Assembly: GCA_023229525.1 (NCBI GenBank)
Contig: JALNZC010000004.1
Location: forward strand, 62,001-126,000
Reading direction: 5' to 3'
Length of the DNA stretch: 64,000 nucleotides
Source: Bacteroidales bacterium
Lineage (GTDB): Bacteria; Bacteroidota; Bacteroidia; Bacteroidales; FEN-979
Shown: piece by piece, positions 17,239 through 25,362 of the stretch
Numbering within the stretch: the stretch's first letter is position 1
Layout: the number at the start of each line of letters is the position of its first letter
Made by a program: the position numbers and the translations under genes
Notes under the pieces: model-generated
Told to the model about the DNA's origin: nothing
Database searches by the model: none
What the model saw: the letters and a program-made list of their open reading frames with translations, nothing else

Positions 17239-17958
17239 TTATTTTATGTTAAACGCTGATTGTTGATCAAGCAACCAGAGAAGTTCCCCGTTTTCAGGAT
17301 GGACCAGAGAAACTGGAAGTCGATCCCAACCTCTCCGTTGATTGATAACCTGAGCTACTTTTGAGGCTTTGGATTTACCTGTCGCAATGATTACGACACT
17401 CTTTGCGTGATTGATGATTTTCCCGGTTGCTGTTATCCTGTTTTGTTTGGTGTACGGATGTTCAGCCGGTTCAAATAACTTATCACTGCAGAAAAGATGA
17501 ATGTTTTCAGGAAAAATGGAAGCGGTATGACCATCTTCGCCAAGTCCGAGCATCATAAGATCAAATTGAGGAATACCCTTATTTGGATTGACATAGTGGC
17601 TAACAACTTCTGAATACCTGGCTGCCTCAGATACCGGGTCTGCTTCACCCTGTATCTTGAAGATGTTTCCTGCGGGAATTGGAATATGTTTAAGAAGGGT
17701 TTCTCTTGCCATTCTATAGTTACTCTCTGTGTTGTCGGGACCAACACAACGTTCATCGCACCAAAAAACCTTCACCTTGTGCCAGTCTGTGTTGTTTCTG
17801 AAATTCGAAGCGATCTCCCTGAACATCATCTTCGGGGTGTTACCACCGGACAATACCCATGAAAAGTACCGGTTAGCAGGGGTTTCACAAATCCGTGCAG
17901 ACAGAAGTGAACCAAAATATTGTGCCAGATCTTCAGTAGTAGGAAATATTTTTACCAT
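17239..17958 (-). CDS. pgl: 6-phosphogluconolactonase
   Basis: 239 residues from ATG 17958 (MVKIFPTTEDL), the usual start context for the family; an in-frame ATG at 17982 would overlap zwf by 13 bp and is the alternative. SugB/NagB-fold motifs are WVLSGGNTPKMMF, VFWCDERCVGPDNTESNY and MLGLGEDGHTASIFP, the last containing the catalytic His and the phosphate-binding residues. It hydrolyses 6-phosphogluconolactone to 6-phosphogluconate in the oxidative pentose phosphate pathway. It sits between zwf and tal with very short spacers, showing an operon for NADPH and pentose supply. No 6-phosphogluconate dehydrogenase gene is in the window. Confidence 0.95.
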   Translation of the reverse strand: MVKIFPTTEDLAQYFGSLLSARICETPANRYFSWVLSGGNTPKMMFREIASNFRNNTDWHKVKVFWCDERCVGPDNTESNYRMARETLLKHIPIPAGNIFKIQGEADPVSEAARYSEVVSHYVNPNKGIPQFDLMMLGLGEDGHTASIFPENIHLFCSDKLFEPAEHPYTKQNRITATGKIINHAKSVVIIATGKSKASKVAQVINQRRGWDRLPVSLVHPENGELLWLLDQQSAFNIK

Positions 17959-17969
17959 GTTCCGGATTT

Positions 17970-19490
17970 TTATAATTCGCAATATATTCCATCGTCCGAC
18001 AGGTTTTTGCAGGGATAACGCCAGCCAATTTCGTTACCTTCAATCAGATCATCGGATCTTTCAGGACCCCAGGTTCCGGCAGGATATCCAAAAAGCGGGA
18101 CTTCATGTTCCGTTTTCCATGCTTCTATTACGGGTTTTAGAAATTTCCATGCCTCAAGCACCTCTTCGGTCCTTGCAAACAAGGTGGAATCTCCTTTTAT
18201 CGAATCATAAATAAGCCGCTCGTATGCCGATGGAATTCTCTGGTTTGAAAGCTCATAATAATGAAAATCCATATTTACGGTCTGAACTTCAAAGCCGGCG
18301 CCGGGTATTTTCATCCCAAATTTCAATAAAATACCTTCATCCGGTTGAATCCTGATTACCAATTGATTCAAAGATTGGCGATACTTGTCACCCGAAAATA
18401 AAAAATGGGGTGTCGCTTTAAAATGGATCACTACCTCCGTAACGCGGGTTGGCAGTCTTTTTCCGGTACGAATATAAAACGGAACGTCGCCCCAGCGCCA
18501 GTTATCAATATAAAACTTCAAGGCTGCATAGGTTTCCGTGAGTGAGTCCGGATTAACTCCTTTCTCTTCCCGATAGCCGGGGATGGGCATACCTTTAATG
18601 GTTGAGGAGAGATACTGGCCACGAATGGCAACATCTTTCACAGTTTCTCTTGAGATGGGTCTTAATGACTGGAATACTTTCAGGATTTCATTCCGTATGG
18701 CCGCAGGTTCAAGGGAGGATGGCGGTTCCATAGCCGTCAAAGCAGTTACCTGCAACAGATGATTCTGTATCATATCACGCAGCGCTCCTGAGCTATCATA
18801 ATACCCGCCACGCTTTTCAACCCCGATGCTCTCTGCAGAGGTAATTTCAACGTGATGAATATAATTCCTGTTCCACAACGGTTCGAACATCCCGTTTGAG
18901 AATCTGGTAACCAGAAGATTCTGAACGGTTTCTTTCCCCAGATAGTGGTCAATCCTGAAGAGTTGGTCCTCCTTCCAGTCCTTGAGCAAGCGGTCTTTTA
19001 GTATTAAGGCTGATTCCAAATCATATCCAAATGGTTTTTCAATGATCAGCCGTTTCCATCCATCTTCCTGCTTTTGTAAACCAACTGCTGCAAGATATTG
19101 GGGAATAACACCATATAAATTCGGAGGGGTTGACAGATAAAAAACCGTGTTTCCGCCTAATTTTAACAGCCCGCGTAAGAGATCAAGTTGCTTTTTAAGT
19201 GAATGGTAAGTTGAAATCTGATCGAATTGAATTGTAGTGTAAAACAGCTTCCTGATAAATTCATCTACTCCCGAAGTATCCTCAATTTCCTTAAATTCAT
19301 TGATTGCTGATTTCATGTTATCCCTGAACTCGTCATCAGTGGCCGGTGATCGCGAAACACCCAGAAGAGCAAAACTTTCAGGCAATAACTTCTGGATAAA
19401 TAAGGAGTATAAAGCCGGGACCAGCTTTCTTTTTGTCAGATCCCCGGAAGCTCCGAAAATGACATAAATAAGGCTATCGTTAGTTTTCAT
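17970..19490 (-). CDS. zwf: Glucose-6-phosphate 1-dehydrogenase
   Basis: 506 residues, the normal size. The Rossmann motif FGASGDLTKRKLVPALYSL is at about 13-31, and RIDHYLGKETVQNL near residue 180 contains the catalytic-site signature HYLGKE. It oxidises glucose 6-phosphate to 6-phosphogluconolactone with NAD(P)+ in the cytoplasm, feeding the lactonase encoded immediately downstream. It is the first gene of the zwf-pgl-tal operon. The upstream gap to the peroxiredoxin gene holds that gene's terminator, so zwf should have its own promoter between about 19491 and 19590; I do not see a perfect consensus there. Confidence 0.97.
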   Translation of the reverse strand: MKTNDSLIYVIFGASGDLTKRKLVPALYSLFIQKLLPESFALLGVSRSPATDDEFRDNMKSAINEFKEIEDTSGVDEFIRKLFYTTIQFDQISTYHSLKKQLDLLRGLLKLGGNTVFYLSTPPNLYGVIPQYLAAVGLQKQEDGWKRLIIEKPFGYDLESALILKDRLLKDWKEDQLFRIDHYLGKETVQNLLVTRFSNGMFEPLWNRNYIHHVEITSAESIGVEKRGGYYDSSGALRDMIQNHLLQVTALTAMEPPSSLEPAAIRNEILKVFQSLRPISRETVKDVAIRGQYLSSTIKGMPIPGYREEKGVNPDSLTETYAALKFYIDNWRWGDVPFYIRTGKRLPTRVTEVVIHFKATPHFLFSGDKYRQSLNQLVIRIQPDEGILLKFGMKIPGAGFEVQTVNMDFHYYELSNQRIPSAYERLIYDSIKGDSTLFARTEEVLEAWKFLKPVIEAWKTEHEVPLFGYPAGTWGPERSDDLIEGNEIGWRYPCKNLSDDGIYCEL

Positions 19491-19595
19491 TTTTCTTACT
19501 ATTTGGTTTTAACGATATGGTATCCGATCTGGTTAAACAATTAATGCTCTCACGAATTTAAAGCAATGTTTTCAATCTATTTAATTTTTTATAAA

Positions 19596-19629
19596 AAAAG
19601 GGGTAATCTGAGAAGCAGATACCCCTTTT
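19596..19629 (-). terminator. Intrinsic terminator of the peroxiredoxin gene
   Basis: Read on the minus strand, AAAAGGGGT and ACCCCTTTT arms with an ATCTG/CAGAT inner stem (one bulged base, loop AGAAG) are followed by a run of T residues. It lies 44 bp past the peroxiredoxin stop and before zwf, separating the two units. Confidence 0.8.
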
Positions 19630-19672
19630 GGGTTGTCAGGTCTTTGCTAAAATCCTGGCTGTTAGGAACATA

Positions 19673-20410
19673 TTATTTTTTGGTTTCTTTCTTAAATCGC
19701 ATGTACCAAGTAAGTTGATAATAATCCGGATCATCCTTTAAAGCAACTTTTTCGGCTTCCTCAGATGATTTAACATATGGGATAAGGACATCGCCACCCG
19801 GTTGCCAGTTGGCAGGAATAAGAACCTGCTGTTTGTCGGCTGTTTGCAGTGCAACGAGTGTTCTTTCAATTTCACCGAGGTTCCTGCCAACATTCATCGG
19901 ATAGAAGAACATGGCCCGGACTTTGTTTTTCGGATCAATGATAAAAACGCCTCGTACATCCTTGGTAGAACTTGTAGCTGGTTGAATCATGCCATATTCT
20001 TTGGCGATCGCCAGATTCTGATCAGAGACTAATGGGAAATCAATCTTGACCGGCTCCCTGTCTTTGTATCTTATCGTTTCCATACTTTTTTCCCATTGAA
20101 TATGGTTCTCTAATGAATCAACGGAGACAACAACAATTTTAGCCCCGATCTTCTCAAAATCTTTTTGTGAAGCAGCGAGCTCCAGAATTTCGGAAGTGCA
20201 TACCGGGGTAAAATCTGCAGGGTGACTGAAAAGAATTTTCCATTTAAAATTATAATCACCTGGAAAATTTACAGTTCCATTGGTGGATTCAGCAGTAAAA
20301 GAAGGTGCGGTTTCCCCAAGCATGGGAAAGCTTATCCTGTTTTTTTCCTGGGCCCACATCTGGGTTACCAAAAAAAACAAAATACTTGCACTCAGAATGA
20401 TCTTTTTCAT
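19673..20410 (-). CDS. Exported peroxiredoxin (AhpC/TSA, Prx6-like)
   Basis: 245 residues. A signal peptide (MKKIILSASILFFLVTQMWA, cleavage before QEK) precedes a full peroxiredoxin fold. The peroxidatic Cys is in HPADFTPVCTSEI near residue 72, and the downstream Arg region (AMFFYPMNVGRNLGEI) is intact. The C-terminal extension VLIPANWQPGGDVLIPYVKSSEEA is the Prx6/1-Cys-like arm. These enzymes reduce H2O2 and organic peroxides. Most Prx6 proteins are cytoplasmic, so the signal peptide points to a periplasmic role, needing an unknown periplasmic thiol donor. It is monocistronic, with a terminator after it. Confidence 0.92.
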   Translation of the reverse strand: MKKIILSASILFFLVTQMWAQEKNRISFPMLGETAPSFTAESTNGTVNFPGDYNFKWKILFSHPADFTPVCTSEILELAASQKDFEKIGAKIVVVSVDSLENHIQWEKSMETIRYKDREPVKIDFPLVSDQNLAIAKEYGMIQPATSSTKDVRGVFIIDPKNKVRAMFFYPMNVGRNLGEIERTLVALQTADKQQVLIPANWQPGGDVLIPYVKSSEEAEKVALKDDPDYYQLTWYMRFKKETKK

Positions 20411-20525
20411 TTTTCTCTATTTTTGGTTTAGTTATTATTGAAACTACTAGTTATCGCCCTTATTCATTCACATTTTCCACTTGTACGGGCAATTCAAATT
20501 AAAGTTTATTTGGATTTAATAAACA

Positions 20526-20533
20526 CAAAAGTA
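20526..20533 (-). promoter_or_regulatory. Putative -7 box of the peroxiredoxin gene
   Basis: Minus-strand TACTTTTG fits TAnnTTTG and lies about 115 bp upstream of the peroxiredoxin start. No TTTG at the right spacing. The rest of the 256-bp space to lpxD is AT-rich with nothing recognised. Confidence 0.35.
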
Positions 20534-20666
20534 GGAAATATATTATCTGATTTCGATGGAAAAGAAAAAATTTAACATTTTTTTAATTTTCCTTCAGCAA
20601 CGTCACGTGCTACGTAAACGGAAACTGAAATCTTGTAAGAGAAAAGACAAGGGGAACTTGGCGTTG

Positions 20667-21692
20667 TTATTTTTGCTTATGTTCTTTCTCCAGTTTCTCA
20701 ATCCGTTCAACGATTTCCGGGAGATTGCGGAAATGGACAATCGATCTTCTGAATTTTGAAACTTCCATGGCAGGTGCGCCAAGATAACTTAACCCGGGTT
20801 TGGTAAGGCTTTTTGATACGCCGGTCGCTCCGCCCATCGAGGTATTATCGGCAATGGTGAGATGGGGGGCCATAGAGACATGCCCGCTGATCAGGCAGTT
20901 TTTACCCAACTTTGTCGACCCTGCAATCCCGGTGGCAGCGGCAATATAGGTGTTCTCACCGATTTCACAATTGTGGGCAATATGAACCAGGTTATCGAAT
21001 TTCACCCCTTTCCGGATGATGGTCGATCCTAAAGTTGCCCTGTCGATGGCACAATTGGCGCCCATCTCCACATCGTCCTCGATAACCACATTACCGATCT
21101 GCGGTATTTTCTTATTCCCCTCATTCTGGGGAGCAAACCTGAATCCGTCGCTTCCAATGACCACACCGGCATGGAAAATACAGTTTTTCCCGATGACGAT
21201 ATCGGAATAGATCTTAACCCCGGGATAAAGTATCGTATTGTCGCCTATCTGGGTATTGTCGCCGATATAAACCTGTGGATGGATCTTTACATTGTTCCCG
21301 ATCTGGGTGTTCTCCCCGATATAGGCAAATTCTCCAACATACGGATTTTCACCCAATTTGGCTGACTCAGCAATAAAACATTGTCGGGAAATACCTTTTT
21401 TATTATCTTTTATCTGGTTATAAAGCTCCAGTAATTTAGCAAAGGCTACTTCGGCACTATTCACCCGGACGAGTGTGGCTTTAACAGGATGTTCAGGGAC
21501 AAACGATTTGTTGACAATGACGATGGACGCTTCCGTTTTATAAATATATTGAGTATACAGCGGATTCGAAAGAAAAGAGATGGAACCGGGTTCTCCCTGC
21601 TCGATTTTTGAAACTTTATGAATGGTAACATCCGGATCGCCTTCTATTAATCCGTTGACCAGTTCTGAGATCTGTTTTGCAGTGAATTTCAT
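20667..21692 (-). CDS. lpxD: UDP-3-O-acylglucosamine N-acyltransferase
   Basis: 341 residues from ATG 21692 (MKFTAKQISELVNG), the normal LpxD start; a 15-residue extension upstream is not family-like. The N-terminal uridine-binding domain is followed by left-handed beta-helix hexapeptide repeats from about residue 100 to 300 (IGENTQIGNNVKIHPQVYIG), including HAGVVIGSDGF and HIAHNCEIG, where the catalytic His lies. The C-terminal helix has FRNLPEIVERIEKLEKEH. It adds the N-linked hydroxyacyl chain from acyl-ACP to UDP-3-O-acyl-glucosamine in lipid A synthesis. It stands alone here, not with lpxA, lpxC or fabZ. Confidence 0.97.
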   Translation of the reverse strand: MKFTAKQISELVNGLIEGDPDVTIHKVSKIEQGEPGSISFLSNPLYTQYIYKTEASIVIVNKSFVPEHPVKATLVRVNSAEVAFAKLLELYNQIKDNKKGISRQCFIAESAKLGENPYVGEFAYIGENTQIGNNVKIHPQVYIGDNTQIGDNTILYPGVKIYSDIVIGKNCIFHAGVVIGSDGFRFAPQNEGNKKIPQIGNVVIEDDVEMGANCAIDRATLGSTIIRKGVKFDNLVHIAHNCEIGENTYIAAATGIAGSTKLGKNCLISGHVSMAPHLTIADNTSMGGATGVSKSLTKPGLSYLGAPAMEVSKFRRSIVHFRNLPEIVERIEKLEKEHKQK

Positions 21693-21734
21693 AGTTGCCA
21701 ATTGAATTAGATTAGATTTTGGGGCACAATGTAC

Positions 21735-21742
21735 CAAAAATA
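21735..21742 (-). promoter_or_regulatory. Putative -7 box of lpxD
   Basis: Minus-strand TATTTTTG matches TAnnTTTG, 43 bp upstream of the chosen lpxD start, which supports that start over the longer alternative whose ATG (21737) lies inside this box. Confidence 0.5.
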
Positions 21743-21918
21743 ATTAGTTTATCAGCCTGAGATGTCGGTATTCAGGCTGATTTTCAAAGTTAACTTTTTG
21801 CGCCATTTACAATAACGGGGAATTCTTAAGCGTGTATTTGTAATAAAGCAACAAACTATCCGTAAACCATATCCGCAGACATCAAGTCATTCGAAACCAA
21901 TACAAAAAGCGCGAAATA

Positions 21919-21949
21919 TTTGATCGTCGGCACTAAACTATTAATTTTG
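21919..21949 (+). promoter_or_regulatory. Consensus Bacteroidota promoter before the dienelactone hydrolase pseudogene
   Basis: TTTG at 21919-21922, exactly 19 bp of spacer, then TAATTTTG at 21942-21949: a full match to the TTTG-N19-TAnnTTTG housekeeping promoter. It lies 51 bp before the ATG at 22001, with an AGGAG-containing stretch (AAAAAGGAGATC) just before the start. The promoter appears intact although the gene is not. Confidence 0.75.
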
Positions 21950-22000
21950 TATCCATAAAGGTGATTAATACTTCAACAGAATTAAAAAAGGAGATCTATT

Positions 22001-22299
22001 ATGAAAACAACATATTTCTGGTTAATTGGTTTTATTTTTATCACAATGCTAATAAACACAGGAATAGGCCATTCGCAAAGTCTGTCATCAACGCTTAAAG
22101 AAGAAACTGTAAATTACAGTGCTGATGGTGCCTCTTTAAGAGTATTTGTAACTTTCGACGATAGTATAAAAGGAAAAAGGCCGGTTATCATAATTGTGCA
22201 TGAAAAGAATTCAATATGCCCATTGAATACAACGCAGAGACTGATAAAAGTTCATGGAATGAAATGAGAATCTTCTTGGACAGGATATTTAAGAAATGA
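22001..22299 (+). pseudogene. Dienelactone hydrolase family gene with internal deletion
   Basis: The frame from 22001 encodes a signal peptide (to about residue 26) and the first strands of a dienelactone hydrolase (VNYSADGASLRVFVTFDD, then RPVIIIVHE, where VHE is the conserved strand). It then jumps. From about 22210, in the next frame, comes the family C-terminus FNMPIEYNAETDKSSWNEMR and a short helix ending at TGA 22297-22299. Roughly 140 residues including the catalytic Cys/Ser-Asp-His core are missing. A protein of 88 residues could still be made in the first frame, but it would have no active site. Confidence 0.75.
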
Positions 22300-22318
22300 A
22301 GTATTTTATTTCCAAGGT

Positions 22319-23977
22319 TTATTTACTGTTATCAATACTTTCTTCGGATATCAGCACAGGGACGAAACCCGGGGATAATTTTCCGTTCCCGTCATCCAGG
22401 TTGTATTGAAATAACGATACAACATCAAGATCCGATCCTGTCCATTTACCGGGTCTGATGACCAGAAAGGTTCTGACCGGTTTGTTGCATAGCTCCCCAT
22501 TGACCCATGAGCCAGTGTTTGCATAGATACCTGTATATTGTTTACCCGGGGGATAGACTTGCAGCATTGGATTGTGAGTATGCCCAAAAACAACAATCTT
22601 ATAAAGTTTTGGCGTCATATACTGCATATATTCATAGGCAACCGTAAGATAAAGATCAGTACTGCCATTTATGATGGCCATCAAGACAGGCATTTTAACC
22701 GGGACAGCATTCCCGGTTTCCGTGGAAGACCAGACATCTTCAATATTTCCGGCAAACATATCCCGGACTCCATTGAAGCTGAAAGGGATCGAATAATTAT
22801 CTATTCCTGCCATCCGGATGTTTGCAGAATCTGCTGCAACCGTGAGGGAATAATGAATTTTAAGATATTCGTAGGCGGCAGTCCAGGCAGTTAAAAATTC
22901 AATCTGACCGATAGCGGATCTTAGTTCCTTTTGTTTATTACTCCCTTGTTCCATTAATCCTTCCGCATCCAGTCTAGAAATAAAATATCCCGGAGGCAGG
23001 ACGTGACCAGGATTCGTCAGTGGTTGGGGACAATTGAAGAAATCATAGCGGTGACCGTGCTCCATAATGATTTCATCCAAAGGTGAATATTGTCCGAGAC
23101 CCGCTGAATCTCCCTGCCAAGTAACTCCCGGGATAATTTCCTGAAGGATTTCTTGTGTTAAAAGCATATCATGGTTCCCGGGAACATAAATCAATTGGAC
23201 AACTCCACTTGATGCAATGGTTCTTAGTTTATTGATAATGCTGAGGTTTGCAGGTGCGTTTGCAATTGCCAGAAAATAATCCCTGGACGTGTTGATCCCT
23301 GTCAGGGGATCAAAAGGTGAAATACGATACGGAACAACCCATTCGTCAAACAGATCACCAAGAATGACCAATTGTTTCACCTGTGGACAGGTAAGCGCCA
23401 CATTCAACAAACTTTCCAGGGCGGCTGCATTCTTACTGAACCAGCAATACCCAAGGGCCAGGGACCTTGGATCACCCATATGGATATCACTGATACATAA
23501 AATTGAATTCCTTTGTGTGGTATCGTTATCAAGAACCAGATCCTTCGCGGTTGTTCTTATTTCAATCGAAGCAACCGAGAGAAGTGTCACGCCGGAAGTA
23601 GATTTCAAACCAGTCTTAATGGTGATCAGATATTTCCAGCCATCAAGCAGATGAAATCCCGGCTGAAGGACGATGATAACCTTTCTCCCGGAAGAAATCG
23701 TAGTAAACATTGAGCCCATAATACCATTCTTGTCGGAAAAAGAAATATTCCCTTCTATTGTTGCAGCATCAATAGGCTGACTGAAATCCATTTCAATAGA
23801 CCGTTCCTGATAATCCAGCGAATAATATAATTCGTTTTGCATTACCGAGCGTGGCAGATTCACAGTCAAATACAAAGGCTGGTTCTGATTCTCTTCTTTT
23901 CTACAGGATTCTAGGAGAATAATCTGGCTGCAAAGAGCCAGTACCCATACGAATAAAAAAATGCGATTGGATTTCAT
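22319..23977 (-). CDS. Calcineurin-like metallophosphoesterase lipoprotein with N-terminal Ig-like domain
   Basis: 552 residues. Lipobox at LLESC (Cys25). Residues about 35-145 form a SbsA/Big-like Ig domain (MDFSQPIDAATIEGNISFSD). The phosphoesterase core has all metal motifs in order: SDIHMGD (about 165), LGDLFDEW, PGNHD, EHGHRYD and near the C-terminus VFGHTHNP. It is expected to be anchored on the outer side of a membrane. The substrate is unknown; relatives include nucleotidases, phosphodiesterases and UDP-diacylglucosamine hydrolases, and the GNHD/GHTH set does not distinguish these. It converges with the dienelactone hydrolase remnant, whose stop is 20 bp away. Confidence 0.9.
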   Translation of the reverse strand: MKSNRIFLFVWVLALCSQIILLESCRKEENQNQPLYLTVNLPRSVMQNELYYSLDYQERSIEMDFSQPIDAATIEGNISFSDKNGIMGSMFTTISSGRKVIIVLQPGFHLLDGWKYLITIKTGLKSTSGVTLLSVASIEIRTTAKDLVLDNDTTQRNSILCISDIHMGDPRSLALGYCWFSKNAAALESLLNVALTCPQVKQLVILGDLFDEWVVPYRISPFDPLTGINTSRDYFLAIANAPANLSIINKLRTIASSGVVQLIYVPGNHDMLLTQEILQEIIPGVTWQGDSAGLGQYSPLDEIIMEHGHRYDFFNCPQPLTNPGHVLPPGYFISRLDAEGLMEQGSNKQKELRSAIGQIEFLTAWTAAYEYLKIHYSLTVAADSANIRMAGIDNYSIPFSFNGVRDMFAGNIEDVWSSTETGNAVPVKMPVLMAIINGSTDLYLTVAYEYMQYMTPKLYKIVVFGHTHNPMLQVYPPGKQYTGIYANTGSWVNGELCNKPVRTFLVIRPGKWTGSDLDVVSLFQYNLDDGNGKLSPGFVPVLISEESIDNSK

Positions 23978-24258
23978 GCGCCGGTTTGTTTATTGATAAA
24001 GAAATTCAACACCTTGATTTCCTTCTTGTCCTATCAAAATTATAAAATTTTATCCGATATTGAGTATCGGTAAAAGTGAAGCCCCGGATATATCATTTTA
24101 TCCAACTCAAATTTATTTGAAATTAGCATAGATTGGAGGACTATACTTGATTTTTTTGTATTTTGCGGGTGAAATTCCAATATAAAGGAAAGGAATAAGA
24201 AAAGTGAATCAAGGAAATCCTGCATCCGTAACGCAGACAAAATGCAAATATTCTCCTC

Positions 24259-24636
24259 ATGAAAATTACCCCGGAAAAAGTGAAAAACGAGATAGATACT
24301 TCGGTTTCGGGACATGAAGTTCCAGCTGGAACACCTTTGAATCCCATTATTGAATCAAAGCCGGCAGCCACAACTTTTTCAGTTCAAAAACCTACTATCG
24401 AATGGGGGTTATATGATATGCACGGCAATGTTTGGGAGTGGTGCAGTGCTTGGTATGACGAATATCCGACAACTGAGCAGACCAATCCGGCAGGCCCCGA
24501 ATCAGGGACTTTCCGCGTGTTTCGTGGTGGAGGTTGGCGAAATTATGCACAGCTTTGCCGGTCTGCTTTCCGCTTCAACTTCTTCCCTGACTACCGCCAT
24601 TTTAATATTGGCTTCCGGCTGGTTTCCCTCGGGTAA
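24259..24636 (+). CDS. FGE/SUMF1-fold (C-type-lectin-like) C-terminal domain fragment with a possible variable region
   Basis: 125 residues, only the C-terminal half of a formylglycine-generating-enzyme/SUMF1-type domain (usually about 220 residues): EWGLYDMHGNVWEWCSAWYD near 48-67, RVFRGGGWRN at 86-95, CRSAF, and NIGFRLVSLG at the end. The first 45 residues (MKITPEKVKNEIDTSVSG) are not family-like and have no signal peptide, so this is either a truncated gene or a small stand-alone domain. Residues 94-116 are dominated by NNY codons at positions that are AAY in template repeats of DGRs with this fold (F104, F106, F108, F109, Y112, H114, F115). The next gene starts 17 bp downstream, so it may lead the receptor operon. 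Confidence 0.65.
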   Translation: MKITPEKVKNEIDTSVSGHEVPAGTPLNPIIESKPAATTFSVQKPTIEWGLYDMHGNVWEWCSAWYDEYPTTEQTNPAGPESGTFRVFRGGGWRNYAQLCRSAFRFNFFPDYRHFNIGFRLVSLG

Positions 24637-24653
24637 ACAGCAAATCAGACTAT

Positions 24654-25358
24654 ATGAAACGATCTCGGATAAAAAACATACTGTATTCATTAATTATTTT
24701 TCTTTTTTCCTTTTCAGGGCCCCTGATGTCACAGGATTCAGTCAAGGTTTTGGACCGGGTGTATGGTTTGGATCAAACCCTCTGCAATGGGAAAAAATAC
24801 ATTTATAAACCTCCTCCGGGCTCCAGGGGACATCAATATTTCCTATCACCGGCTTACTCTACCGGCAGCGTGACCCTAAAAGGAAAATGCTATCAGGATA
24901 TCTCGCTGAATTATGACCTGTTAAATCAGCAGCTTTTGTTACACTATACTGATGAGACAGGGGCCATGAATATTCTCGAAGTGTCAAAAGCGTGGCTTAA
25001 AAGCTTCAGCTTGGGTGATAAGAATTTTGAATTCCTTAACCTGGAACAGGAACCGCGTTTCTTCCAGACTCTGGGCGAAGGTACGGCCAGGATACTTTAT
25101 TATTGGAGAAAAACCCTGAATGTGGAGGGTTCCATCGGATCTTTTTACCTAACCTTTTCCGCTCCTGAAAGAAATTCGTATGTCTTGATGGGCGGACAGC
25201 TTAAGCCGTTCAGTACAAAACGCAGCCTGATCAAACTTTTTGACCCTGGGCATAGATCGGAGATAAAAAGCTACCTGCGTAAAAACAAAGTTAAAGTAAA
25301 AAAGGCTTCCGACCAGGTGATGGCTAAAATGATCACTTTTATTGGCAACCTGAAGTAA
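24654..25358 (+). CDS. Hypothetical exported protein
   Basis: 234 residues with a signal peptide (basic start, hydrophobic ILYSLIIFLFSFSGPLMS, cleavage before QDS). The mature part is beta-rich with LNYDLLNQQLLLHYTDETG and ends with a basic helical tail (SYLRKNKVKVKKASDQVMAK). I do not recognise a family. It is 4 bp upstream of the TonB-dependent receptor start, so it is probably co-transcribed and may be a periplasmic accessory. The C-terminal Lys-rich region resembles that seen in other Bacteroidota proteins encoded next to such receptors. Confidence 0.75.
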   Translation: MKRSRIKNILYSLIIFLFSFSGPLMSQDSVKVLDRVYGLDQTLCNGKKYIYKPPPGSRGHQYFLSPAYSTGSVTLKGKCYQDISLNYDLLNQQLLLHYTDETGAMNILEVSKAWLKSFSLGDKNFEFLNLEQEPRFFQTLGEGTARILYYWRKTLNVEGSIGSFYLTFSAPERNSYVLMGGQLKPFSTKRSLIKLFDPGHRSEIKSYLRKNKVKVKKASDQVMAKMITFIGNLK

Positions 25359-25362
25359 TGTG

